From Arachidicoccus sp. BS20 (lineage in GTDB: Bacteria; Bacteroidota; Bacteroidia; Chitinophagales; Chitinophagaceae), in assembly GCF_001659705.1 (NCBI RefSeq), contig NZ_CP015971.1:1860001-1924000 (forward strand): a stretch of DNA of 64,000 nucleotides, read 5' to 3'. The notes below the pieces were generated by a model. It had not been told where the DNA came from and did no database searches. It worked only from the letters and a program-made list of their open reading frames with translations. This document shows, piece after piece, positions 27,732 to 35,453 of the stretch. The position numbers and the translations under genes were made by a program. Position 1 is the stretch's first letter; every line of letters begins with the position of its first letter.

Positions 27732-28586
27732 GTGCGGGAGAAAGTGCGGACTAATTACACCGCCTTCGGACTCCAACAGAAAGGTATAGGATTAACCGCA
27801 ACACTTTCTAATCAACAAAATAAGTATTTGTTTAATGGTAATGAACTGCAAAGCAGTGAGTTTGCCGACGGTAGCGGATTGGACGCAATGGATTTTGAAG
27901 CAAGAATGTACGACCCGCAAATCGGAAGATTCTGGCAGCAAGACCCCATGCAGGAATATATGCGTAGATGGAGTTCTTATGCTTTTTCTTTTGATAATCC
28001 GATATTATTTAATGACCCGACAGGAAGAGTCCCGGGCGACACTGCTGAGTTACCGACAGTTATACTAGATTATCATATAAAGAAGGCTCATCCAAGCACT
28101 TCCATAGGTGCGATTGCTCTACAAGTATTTAAAAGAAATGCAGTTGGCTGGGAGCTTGCTGCCGAAGACCCTGAGCCTATAACTAAAACACTCATTACTA
28201 TTTTTGACATAGGTGCAACACTTTACACAGGCTATCGTTTATATGAAGACAATAAGGAACAGGAGTTGCAAAACCAAATACCTGACTCTACTTCTGTTGT
28301 AACACCTGTAAATATTCCACCTTCTCCTGATGATGAAGTACCAGAACCTTCAGAGGAAGAATCGAAAAAGAAGATAGATAACACAGGAAAGCAGAATATA
28401 AATAATCAAGAAGATAATAGAAAAGCAGATGAAATTATTCAAAAAGATCGGAAAGGATCTATTAACAGAGAATTTCCTGATCAATACAGGCAAAAAACAT
28501 TAAAAGAAATTGAAAAGGCAGCAAAAACAGATAGAGAAGCCAAGAAAGCTTTAAAATTACTTAAAGATGGAAGATTTAAAAAATAA
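27732..28586 (+). CDS. Displaced Rhs tip with short basic C-terminal toxin module
   Basis: The first 11 codons (GTG start) come from the element's right end; from [10 protein letters not shown] onward this is an Rhs core end ([29 protein letters not shown]) and a tip. The tip has a linker with possible hydrophobic segment ([20 protein letters not shown]), an acidic stretch, and a C-terminal 50-residue module REFPDQYRQKTLKEIEKAAK...KALKLLKDGRFKK. That module looks like a known polymorphic-toxin ending whose number I cannot assign with confidence. Removing 5911-27764 would fuse this frame exactly to the Rhs body, so it is probably the tip that the locus carried before the element entered. Immunity gene overlaps its 3' end. 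Confidence 0.75.
   Translation: MREKVRTNYTAFGLQQKGIGLTATLSNQQNKYLFNGNELQSSEFADGSGLDAMDFEARMYDPQIGRFWQQDPMQEYMRRWSSYAFSFDNPILFNDPTGRVPGDTAELPTVILDYHIKKAHPSTSIGAIALQVFKRNAVGWELAAEDPEPITKTLITIFDIGATLYTGYRLYEDNKEQELQNQIPDSTSVVTPVNIPPSPDDEVPEPSEEESKKKIDNTGKQNINNQEDNRKADEIIQKDRKGSINREFPDQYRQKTLKEIEKAAKTDREAKKALKLLKDGRFKK
27765..27769 (+). other. Right attachment core (attR-like), TTCGG
   Basis: Element right end (ACACCGCC) joins resident rhs sequence (ACTCCAACAG) at TTCGG. The base after TTCGG is A here but T at the other two borders, which limits the exchange point to these five bases or just left of them. Confidence 0.6.
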
Positions 28587-29034
28587 CACACTTTATAAAT
28601 TTCTTTGGTTGCCAGATGAACAAGAGGTTGTAAGATTAATGAAAACAGAAGAGAAAGCATCCAGCATTGATATTGAGATAATTATAGAAAATTTGAAAAA
28701 GCACATAAATATTTCTACATGGTATAAAGAATATGCTTTCTTGTACCATGAATGGCTTAATAATGACATAAATACTATTTATGATATTTATGAAGATATT
28801 AATGAAAGTATGATATCGGCAATTAAGAAAGTAAACAAAGAATTAATAAGATATCAAATGCTGCTTTTCTATTGGTTTGATATTGATAGAACTCTCAATG
28901 AGAATTGGATTTGGAAAGAGGATCCTTTCTCCCATAATAAATTATTTTTATTGGATGCATCTTATAAAGAAATAAATAGAAAAGTAAGTTTAGAAAATTT
29001 TATAGTCTTCCCAGCAACGTCCACAGAATTTTGA
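28567..29034 (+). CDS. Putative immunity protein for the displaced tip
   Basis: This 155-aa acidic, Trp/Tyr-rich protein starts at ATG 28567 and overlaps the end of the tip gene by 20 bp, typical of translationally coupled toxin-immunity pairs. No family recognised. Its base composition is AT-richer than the Rhs body, as for other immunity genes here. Confidence 0.65.
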   Translation: MEDLKNNTLYKFLWLPDEQEVVRLMKTEEKASSIDIEIIIENLKKHINISTWYKEYAFLYHEWLNNDINTIYDIYEDINESMISAIKKVNKELIRYQMLLFYWFDIDRTLNENWIWKEDPFSHNKLFLLDASYKEINRKVSLENFIVFPATSTEF

Positions 29035-29079
29035 TAAAAAGCTGCAACCAATGTGCCCCTCTCCTGATGATGGGTAGTG

Positions 29080-29251
29080 TATCAGATATGTTGATATTTC
29101 TTGAAAGGCACGGCAAATGTGGGTCATAGCAGATTGGAGAAATAAAAACATCGCAATAATGTATATGTGTTTTTATTATAGTATCGGTTTTCAAACAATA
29201 GAAGCTATTTAAGAAAACAATTTGGCAGTAAGTGTATCAGATATGTTGATA
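29080..29251 (+). repeat. Cassette-border unit: two 17-bp palindromic motifs 155 bp apart
   Basis: TATCAGATATGTTGATA occurs at 29080-29096 and again at 29235-29251. Each copy is a 5-bp inverted repeat (TATCA/TGATA) around a 7-bp spacer, the geometry of a tyrosine-recombinase core. The 138 bp between them hold no credible gene. Rhs core homology resumes about 20 bp later (ATTTCTGCGATTAG). A near-identical unit lies at 33713-33884. Confidence 0.6.
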
Positions 29252-29395
29252 ATTGAAAGATCATAATATATTTCTGCGATTAGTTATAACTACCTAAATT
29301 TACCCTCGGTTATCAGGGTAAGCGGCAAAGGAAGTATTTATTATACGTACGATGCAAGTGGAAACAAATTAAAGAAAACCACAATTGACAGTACG

Positions 29396-30586
29396 GTGCT
29401 TCCTGCAAGGAAAACGGTTACGTTGTATTTAAACAATTCTGTTTACCAGAATGATACCTTACAGTTCTTTGGCACAGGTGAAGGCAGAGCGAGGGCAAAT
29501 GCAGCAAACACGGGATGGGTTTATGATTATATGCTGAAAGACCATTTAGGGAATACCCGCATGGTGATCACGGATGATTACAATGTGGCGAGTCCTATAC
29601 TCGAAGCAAATAGTTATTATCCTTTCGGGCTCCAACAAAAAGGAATAGGGTTAACCGCAACACTTTCTAATCAACAAAATAAGTATTTGTTTAATGGTAA
29701 TGAACTGCAAAGCGGTGAGTTTGCCGACGGTAGCGGACTTGACGCAATGGATTTTGAAGCAAGAATGTACGACCCGCAGATAGGGAGATATTGGCAGCAA
29801 GACCCACTAACTGAATATATGCGCAGATGGAGTCCTTATACTTTCTCTTTTGATGACCCGGTTTCGTTTAATGACCCCTTTGGGATGATGCCCGGAGATA
29901 CAACCCAGATTACTCCGCCAATGATAGATGGCTCTGTGCAGGCAGGTCAGCAATCAACAACAGAAGCAAGCGGAACTTTGGCAGACGTTACAGTTACTAC
30001 ACAAGCAAAACCACAACAATCCACGGCAAGAAAAATTGTTGAATGGCTTCCTGTGGTTGGGTTCGCTGCAGATGCGTATGATGCTGCAAAAGGAGGGCAT
30101 TGGTGGAAAGCCGCCTTATTTACATTGGCAGCAATAGGAGATGCTGCAACATTAGGGGAAGAAGGAGCCGTAGCCCATGCAGGAGAAAGTTTAGTCGAAC
30201 ATGGAGTGGAAGAATTAGCGGATAAAACTGCAGTACAAGCGGAAGAGGAAGTCGCGGAAAAAGCTGAAGTTGAGGCTGAAAAGATGCACGGACATCATTC
30301 TGACCCTAAATTTATGGGTGGAGAAGAGAAGCAGAAACTTACCGATATGCCACAAAGTGAGCATCAGCAGTTGCATAGAGATTTGAACGACCATTTAGTT
30401 AATTATAAAGATGCCAAAGGAAATCACATGAGACCGCAACCTGGTAATCCTGGAAGAGAAATCCAGCTAAACTTTTCGAGAGAAGACCGCTTAAAAGCTT
30501 TACGTGATTTTTATCAAGGTCCGGGAAGTAAATATACACAAGCGGCAAAAGATTTCTTTGAACAGCATCCAACTTTAAAACAATAG
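29396..30586 (+). CDS. Silent Rhs cassette with GHH-type HNH nuclease tip
   Basis: Rhs homology starts near 29271 ([12 protein letters not shown]), but an in-frame TAA lies just upstream and the first usable start is GTG 29396, so there is no signal peptide and probably no native translation start. The core end is PQIGRYWQQDPLTEYMRRW, NDPFGMMPGD. The tip has a hydrophobic/Ala-rich segment (WWKAALFTLAAIGDAATLG) and a C-terminal HGHHSDPKFMGG...MPQSEHQQLH motif of the GHH branch of HNH/ENDO VII nucleases (Tox-GHH). Immunity gene follows after 4 bp. It looks like a donor tip for recombination into the full-length gene. Confidence 0.75.
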   Translation: MLPARKTVTLYLNNSVYQNDTLQFFGTGEGRARANAANTGWVYDYMLKDHLGNTRMVITDDYNVASPILEANSYYPFGLQQKGIGLTATLSNQQNKYLFNGNELQSGEFADGSGLDAMDFEARMYDPQIGRYWQQDPLTEYMRRWSPYTFSFDDPVSFNDPFGMMPGDTTQITPPMIDGSVQAGQQSTTEASGTLADVTVTTQAKPQQSTARKIVEWLPVVGFAADAYDAAKGGHWWKAALFTLAAIGDAATLGEEGAVAHAGESLVEHGVEELADKTAVQAEEEVAEKAEVEAEKMHGHHSDPKFMGGEEKQKLTDMPQSEHQQLHRDLNDHLVNYKDAKGNHMRPQPGNPGREIQLNFSREDRLKALRDFYQGPGSKYTQAAKDFFEQHPTLKQ

Positions 30587-30590
30587 AAAT

Positions 30591-31151
30591 ATGTTATTAG
30601 GATATTCAATAAGCCCATCGGATAATAAATGTAATATGTTAGATGATGTTGTGTTAAACCAGTGTTCTAAGTATAGTAATATTTATGAACTTAATGCCAT
30701 AAACCCAACCTATTCAAACAAAAAGAGGAAAGTAAATGTGTCATGTACTTACGATGGTTTCACAATTGTGTCAGATGTTTTTAAAGCGTTTTGTGAAGCT
30801 GAGGAATACTCAGGATTAGAATTTATAACACTCCCAAATTCTCCGGGATTTTATTGGTTTAAAATAAATAATGTTGTTGAATACGATACTGTGAGAAGAG
30901 AAACAAGATTTATCAATTATAGTGAAGAATGCCAAGGATATGAGGAAATTATTGGAGCCACTCCTGTATGCTTAAAGTGTAATATTCCGTTAGCAAACGG
31001 TTTTTTTCGTAGCGATGTATGTTTTGGAAGCTATGCAGGAAAATCGCCCATAGAAATGGTTGGTATAGAAACGAAGCAAAAACTTTCGGCTGCTGGTTTT
31101 AAGGAAATTTTTTTCAAAGAGATTTTAGATAAATACGATTGGGAGAAGTAG
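30591..31151 (+). CDS. Putative immunity protein for GHH nuclease tip
   Basis: This 186-aa protein (MLLGYSISPSDNK...) starts 4 bp after the GHH tip. A C-terminal CLKCNIPLANGFFRSDVC stretch could bind zinc. A shorter paralogue lies at 31273-31662. Family not recognised; immunity role inferred from position. Confidence 0.7.
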   Translation: MLLGYSISPSDNKCNMLDDVVLNQCSKYSNIYELNAINPTYSNKKRKVNVSCTYDGFTIVSDVFKAFCEAEEYSGLEFITLPNSPGFYWFKINNVVEYDTVRRETRFINYSEECQGYEEIIGATPVCLKCNIPLANGFFRSDVCFGSYAGKSPIEMVGIETKQKLSAAGFKEIFFKEILDKYDWEK

Positions 31152-31187
31152 GATTGATTATCAAAGAAGTACTGGCTGTCCTTCTCG

Positions 31188-31267
31188 ATTTTTATCAAGG
31201 TCCGGGAAGTAAATATGAGCAGGCTGCACATGATTTTTTTGAACAGCATCCAACTTTAAAACAATAA
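31188..31267 (+). pseudogene. Remnant of a second GHH-type tip C-terminus
   Basis: Eighty bases encode DFYQGPGSKYEQAAHDFFEQ followed by HPTLKQ and stop, nearly the same as the end of the intact GHH tip (30511-30586). Nothing of the rest of that tip is present upstream, so this is the stub of a deleted tip, retained with its immunity gene. Confidence 0.75.
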
Positions 31268-31272
31268 ATTAT

Positions 31273-31662
31273 ATGTTATTAGGTTACACAATTGATCTTT
31301 CTGAGAATGATTTTTATATGTATGGCGACGATATTATTTTAGATGATTGTGCCAGATATGGTGATATTTATTCCATAAATAAGGTAAGTGAAACTTTAAA
31401 AATTAAATCGAAAAAAAATATATTCTATATACGCGATGGCTTTACAATTGTGTCGGAACAATTCAAACTGTTCTGCGAAAAAGAAAATTATGCGGGATTA
31501 GAATTTGTTTCGTTACCAAATTCTAAAGGCTTTTATTGGTTTAAAATAAATAATATTATAGAATATGATACTGAAAGAAAAAAAACAAGATTTATTAATT
31601 ATAATGAAGATTGTAAAGGGTATGAAGAAATTATTGGAAGAAAGATTTGGAATATCGTTTAG
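31273..31662 (+). CDS. Truncated paralogue of the GHH immunity protein
   Basis: This 129-aa protein (MLLGYTIDLSENDF...) is clearly similar to the first 130 residues of 30591-31151 (shared LEFxxLPNSxGFYWFKIN, RFINYxExCxGYEEIIG) but ends before the Cys-rich part. It follows a stub of a GHH tip. It may be an orphan immunity gene protecting against related toxins of neighbours, or a decaying copy. Confidence 0.6.
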   Translation: MLLGYTIDLSENDFYMYGDDIILDDCARYGDIYSINKVSETLKIKSKKNIFYIRDGFTIVSEQFKLFCEKENYAGLEFVSLPNSKGFYWFKINNIIEYDTERKKTRFINYNEDCKGYEEIIGRKIWNIV

Positions 31663-31689
31663 CACGAATTATGAAGAGAGGGAGTAATG

Positions 31690-31706
31690 TATCAGATATG
31701 TTGATA
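31690..31706 (+). repeat. Single copy of the 17-bp palindromic cassette motif
   Basis: TATCAGATATGTTGATA, identical to the motif at 29080, here without a partner 155 bp downstream. Confidence 0.55.
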
Positions 31707-31978
31707 TTCCCTGAAATGCTTCCTTTCCCGCACAGGCTCCCGCAGGGGACTTTGCGATTTTATTCCCTCTATCGGTTGGTGTCCGCACCGACTGCAACAA
31801 AGCGGCAACGACTATATCCACAGCAACTACACGGACTTTCTATAATAAACAGTTCGGATATTCGACAAGCGGTGTAAACGGCTCTTTCGAGGAGAAATCC
31901 ATGCTCCCGATAAAACATCATCAAACGGCTTATTTTATTTTTTCGCCGTTGTTGTTAGCGCAGCGCACCAACAACACA
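31707..31978 (+). other. Scrambled Rhs-type remnant
   Basis: No intact gene. One frame encodes FYNKQFGYSTSGVNGSFEE, reminiscent of the DUF5977-type part of Rhs partner genes, then runs into SYDYNGNITKMYQYG of the Rhs body. It seems to be a join of unrelated rhs-locus fragments. Confidence 0.4.
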
Positions 31979-32155
31979 AAGTCCTACGACTACAACGGCA
32001 ACATTACAAAAATGTACCAGTACGGGCTGAAGTCAAGCGGAAGTTCAAGCATTATTGACCAGCTGACTTATACTTACAGCAGTTACAGCAACAAACTGGC
32101 AAAAGTAGCCGATGCGGCACCTGTAGATAGTGCAGAGCATTTAGGCGACTTTTAG
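31901..32155 (+). pseudogene. Rhs body fragment ended by an amber codon
   Basis: Encodes Rhs body sequence (SYDYNGNITKMYQYGLKSSG...) that stops at TAG 32153-32155, where the full-length gene has CAG (GDFQDGTN). The same frame continues unbroken downstream into 32240-33457, so a single C-to-T change (plus a silent neighbour) split the cassette. Confidence 0.7.
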
Positions 32156-32239
32156 GACGGAACAAACACGGGCAATGACTATGCTTATGATGTCAACGGT
32201 AACCTTACCCAAGACCTGAATAAAAATATTTCTTCGATA

Positions 32240-33457
32240 ATGTATAACTACCTAAATTTACCCTCGGTTATCAGGGTAAGCGGCAAGGGAAGTATTTATT
32301 ATACGTACGATGCTGCGGGCAATAAACTAAGGAAGACAACAATAGACAGCACAGTGTTGCCTGCGGTAAAAACAACAACATTATATTTAGGCAGTTCTGT
32401 TTACCAGAATGATACCTTACAGTTCTTTGGCACACCGGAAGGCAGGGCGCGGGCAGACGGCAATACATGGGTCTATGATTACATGTTGAAAGATCATCTG
32501 GGTAATACACGTATGGTTATTACCGATGATTACAATGTGGCAAGCCCTATTCTCGAGGCTACGTCATACTATCCGTTCGGGCTACAACAAAAGGGAATAG
32601 GGTTAACCGCAACACTTTCTAATCAACAAAATAAGTATTTGTTTAATGGTAATGAACTGCAAAGCGGTGAGTTTGCCGACGGTAGCGGACTTGACGCAAT
32701 GGATTTTGAAGCAAGAATGTACGACCCGCAAATCGGAAGATTCTGGCAGCAAGACCCCATGCAGGAATATATGCGTAGATGGAGTTCTTATGCTTTTTCT
32801 TTTGATAATCCGATATTATTTAATGACCCGACAGGAAGAGCCCCGGGCGACACTGCTGAATTACCGACAGTTATACTAGATTATCATATAAAGAAGGCTC
32901 ATCCAAGCACTTCCATAGGTGCGATTGCTCTACAAGTATTTAAAAGAAATGCAGTTGGCTGGGAGCTTGCTGCCGAAGACCCTGAGCCTATAACTAAAAC
33001 GCTCATTACTATTTTTGACATAGGTGCAACACTTTACACAGGCTATCGTTTATATGAAGACAATAAGGAACAGGGGTTGCAAAACCAAACAAGTACTCAA
33101 ACGCCTGCTGCAACTAATGCGCCACCTTCTCCTGATGATGAACAAAAAGAAAGCTCAGAGCAAGAATCAAAAACAACAATTGATGAAAAAAACAAAAATC
33201 ATATTTTTAGAGATAAAGATGGACATTTTAAAGATGATACTAAAGAGAATAGAAGTGAACTTGAAAATACTGCAAATAATCCTAAAAATAAGCTTGGAAC
33301 AGATAAATATGGTAATGATTGGTATGCTAAAACACGAGAAGATGGCAAACAAGTTTGGGCAAGAGTTAGAAATGGGAAAATAACTAACGGTGGTATAAAT
33401 GATATTCCAAAGTCTTATAACAATCAGACAGGATTGCAACAAAATTTAACTCCATAA
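32240..33457 (+). CDS. Orphan Rhs cassette with RNase-like tip
   Basis: This 405-aa protein starts at an ATG created where other cassettes have AGT ([11 protein letters not shown] instead of ISYNYLNLP). Core end [19 protein letters not shown]. The linker up to [11 protein letters not shown] is nearly identical to the displaced tip at 27732-28586, but the last 110 residues differ: [19 protein letters not shown] ... [18 protein letters not shown]. This resembles polymorphic toxins of the BECR RNase group (HIFR..GH, QVWVxVRxGxIxNxGxN); the fold assignment is inference. Confidence 0.7.
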   Translation: MYNYLNLPSVIRVSGKGSIYYTYDAAGNKLRKTTIDSTVLPAVKTTTLYLGSSVYQNDTLQFFGTPEGRARADGNTWVYDYMLKDHLGNTRMVITDDYNVASPILEATSYYPFGLQQKGIGLTATLSNQQNKYLFNGNELQSGEFADGSGLDAMDFEARMYDPQIGRFWQQDPMQEYMRRWSSYAFSFDNPILFNDPTGRAPGDTAELPTVILDYHIKKAHPSTSIGAIALQVFKRNAVGWELAAEDPEPITKTLITIFDIGATLYTGYRLYEDNKEQGLQNQTSTQTPAATNAPPSPDDEQKESSEQESKTTIDEKNKNHIFRDKDGHFKDDTKENRSELENTANNPKNKLGTDKYGNDWYAKTREDGKQVWARVRNGKITNGGINDIPKSYNNQTGLQQNLTP

Positions 33458-33466
33458 TTTATATGT

Positions 33467-33688
33467 ATGAATAAAATTACTTTAACTGATAAAGAAGCTT
33501 ATTTAGCAATGTTTTATTTTTTAGAAAGCCTTCAATCAAGAACTAATTCCGATGATTTAGCAAGTTATTTAGGTGATATACGATTAAGTTCATATGATGG
33601 AAAACCAATGGATCCAGCTTTATGGGATGATTGGGAAGAAGCAATACAACAAGTATTGGATAATCCCCCAGCAATCTCAGTAGTATAA
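33467..33688 (+). CDS. Putative immunity protein for RNase-like tip
   Basis: This 73-aa acidic protein (LTDKEAYLAMFYFLESLQSR, then DDLASYLGDIRL and DGKPMDPALWDDW) starts 9 bp after the tip. I have seen this small family paired with HIFR-type toxins, which supports the immunity call. Confidence 0.75.
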   Translation: MNKITLTDKEAYLAMFYFLESLQSRTNSDDLASYLGDIRLSSYDGKPMDPALWDDWEEAIQQVLDNPPAISVV

Positions 33689-33884
33689 CAAATATGTTAA
33701 TATTCTGTAGTGTATCAGATATGTTGATATTTCTTGAAAGGCGCGACAAATGTGGGTCATAACAGATTGGGGAAATAAAAACATCGCAATAATGTATATG
33801 TGTTTTTATTATAGTATCGGTTTTCAAACAATAGAAGCTATTTAAGAAAACAATTTGGCAGTAAGTGTATCAGATATGTTGATA
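33684..33884 (+). repeat. Cassette-border unit with three palindromic motifs
   Basis: TATCAGATATGTTGATA occurs at 33713-33729 and 33868-33884, again 155 bp apart; a degenerate copy (TATAACAAATATGTTAATA) precedes at 33684-33702. The unit differs from 29080-29251 at only about four bases over 170. Confidence 0.6.
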
Positions 33885-34157
33885 ATTGAAAGATCATAAT
33901 ATATTTCTGCGATTAGTTATAACTACCTAAATTTACCCTCGGTTATCAGGGTAAGCGGCAAGGGAAGTATTTATTACACGTACGATGCAAGTGGCAATAA
34001 ACTACGCAAAGTTACGATTGACAGCACGGTACTTCCTGCGGTAAAAACCACAACGCTGTATTTAAACAGCTCCGTTTACCAAAATGATACCTTACAGTTC
34101 TTTGGCACAAGTGAAGGCAGGGCGCGTTCTGCTGGCAATACTTGGGTTTATGATTAT

Positions 34158-35138
34158 ATGCTGAAAGACCATTTAGGAAATACACGTATGGTGCTGACTG
34201 ATGATTACAATGTGGCAAGTCCTATTCTCGAAGCAAATAGTTATTATCCGTTCGGACTCCAACAAAAAGCAATAGGGTTAACACAGGAAACTAACCCGCT
34301 GCACGATAAATACCTATTCAATCAAGGGACAGAGTTGCAGGAAGATTTTAATATAGACCTTTATGCAACCGACTATCGCAGTCTTGATCCACAACTTGGA
34401 AGATTTTGGCAGATTGATCCCGATGCAGAAAGCACAGAAAATTTATCACTTTTTAATTATGCTGCTAATAATCCAGTTCTGAATAATGACCCTTTGGGAT
34501 TAGATACATTAATCAATACAGGACAAAAGGCTAAAGACGGAAGCGCTATATATGAAGGAGAAAATAAAACACAAGATGTTGTTGTTGCTTTTAAAAACAA
34601 TTCTGTAGGTGCGCCTGGCACAGGAGAAAGCCTTATTCCTGTTTGGGGTTCAGGCAGGGCTGCTATTAATGATTTTCAGACGGGTCATTGGGGTTGGGGT
34701 ATCTTTAACTCGGTAATGACAATTTCCGATTTATTTTTAGTAAAATCCGCTGTTACTGCCGTAGGAAAGCTGACTGTTATAGGCATAGGAAAACTGGTTG
34801 CTGAAGATGCAACAGAACAAGGGGCAAAGGCTCTTTTGAATCCTAGTATTGAGATGACAGAAAAAGGCTTAAATCATACCTTAGAGCGGCACACAGCGAA
34901 TGATATTGCGAAATTTGCTGGCAAAAGCAAATTTTTTGATGCTGCTGATGTTCCTAAATTAGTAAAAGAAGCAACTCAACAGCCTATGGTAAAGCAAGCT
35001 AACGGTAATTTTGCGCGAATTGTTAATGCAGGAAAAGAAGTTGGTATTGATAGAGCCACAGGTCACGCAACCTCATTTTACACTGTAATTACCAATTCAA
35101 GTGGAGAATTAGTTACAGCATTTCCAGGTAAACCATAA
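34158..35138 (+). CDS. Silent Rhs cassette with RNase-like (CdiA-type) tip
   Basis: Rhs homology begins near 33905, but the GTG used in other cassettes is GTA here, so the first start is ATG 34158 within [11 protein letters not shown]. Core end [28 protein letters not shown]. The tip has a hydrophobic stretch ([20 protein letters not shown]) and a C-terminal module [20 protein letters not shown] ... [28 protein letters not shown]. This ending recurs in contact-dependent toxins and is probably an RNase; the exact family is not certain. Confidence 0.7.
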   Translation: MLKDHLGNTRMVLTDDYNVASPILEANSYYPFGLQQKAIGLTQETNPLHDKYLFNQGTELQEDFNIDLYATDYRSLDPQLGRFWQIDPDAESTENLSLFNYAANNPVLNNDPLGLDTLINTGQKAKDGSAIYEGENKTQDVVVAFKNNSVGAPGTGESLIPVWGSGRAAINDFQTGHWGWGIFNSVMTISDLFLVKSAVTAVGKLTVIGIGKLVAEDATEQGAKALLNPSIEMTEKGLNHTLERHTANDIAKFAGKSKFFDAADVPKLVKEATQQPMVKQANGNFARIVNAGKEVGIDRATGHATSFYTVITNSSGELVTAFPGKP

Positions 35139-35150
35139 ATCAGTAATAAT

Positions 35151-35453
35151 ATGGGATGGACAATTGTTTTGGAAGATGAAAAGAAATCTAAAATAGAATC
35201 TCTTAATACAGAATTTTTTCTAAACTCATTTGAAGATGATATTATTAATAATGACGATTTTAAATTGGTTAAATATTTAAATCCATACGGAGATACGATT
35301 TTTAACAATCTGCAAATGAAAGACTTAATTACAGATTTAAAAATATTATCAAATAGAGGCTTCGGCAGTAAATTATTAATTGATAACCTTATATTATTGG
35401 CAAAAAGATGCATGGAAGAGTCGCATCTATATTTAGTTTTTTATGGCGATTAA
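35151..35453 (+). CDS. Putative immunity protein for CdiA-type tip
   Basis: This 100-aa acidic protein (MGWTIVLEDEKKSKIESLNT...) starts 12 bp after the tip. Its C-terminal 46 bp are overlapped by the open frame of the next cassette, probably by chance. Confidence 0.65.
   Translation: MGWTIVLEDEKKSKIESLNTEFFLNSFEDDIINNDDFKLVKYLNPYGDTIFNNLQMKDLITDLKILSNRGFGSKLLIDNLILLAKRCMEESHLYLVFYGD

Larger units (their letters stand above)
16838..27764. mobile_element. Integrative mobilisable element carrying an Rhs tip, copy B
   Basis: This is a direct tandem copy of 5911-16837, same length (offset 10,927 bp), with identical protein translations for every gene and identical junction sequences where I compared them. 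It is followed at 27765 by the displaced resident Rhs tip. Confidence 0.8.

Noticed and set aside
29000-29194. Minus-strand frame of 64 codons within the cassette-border unit (related frame at 33543-33827)
   Set aside because: Although conserved between two units, the nucleotide repeat explains it; the third unit does not keep the frame.
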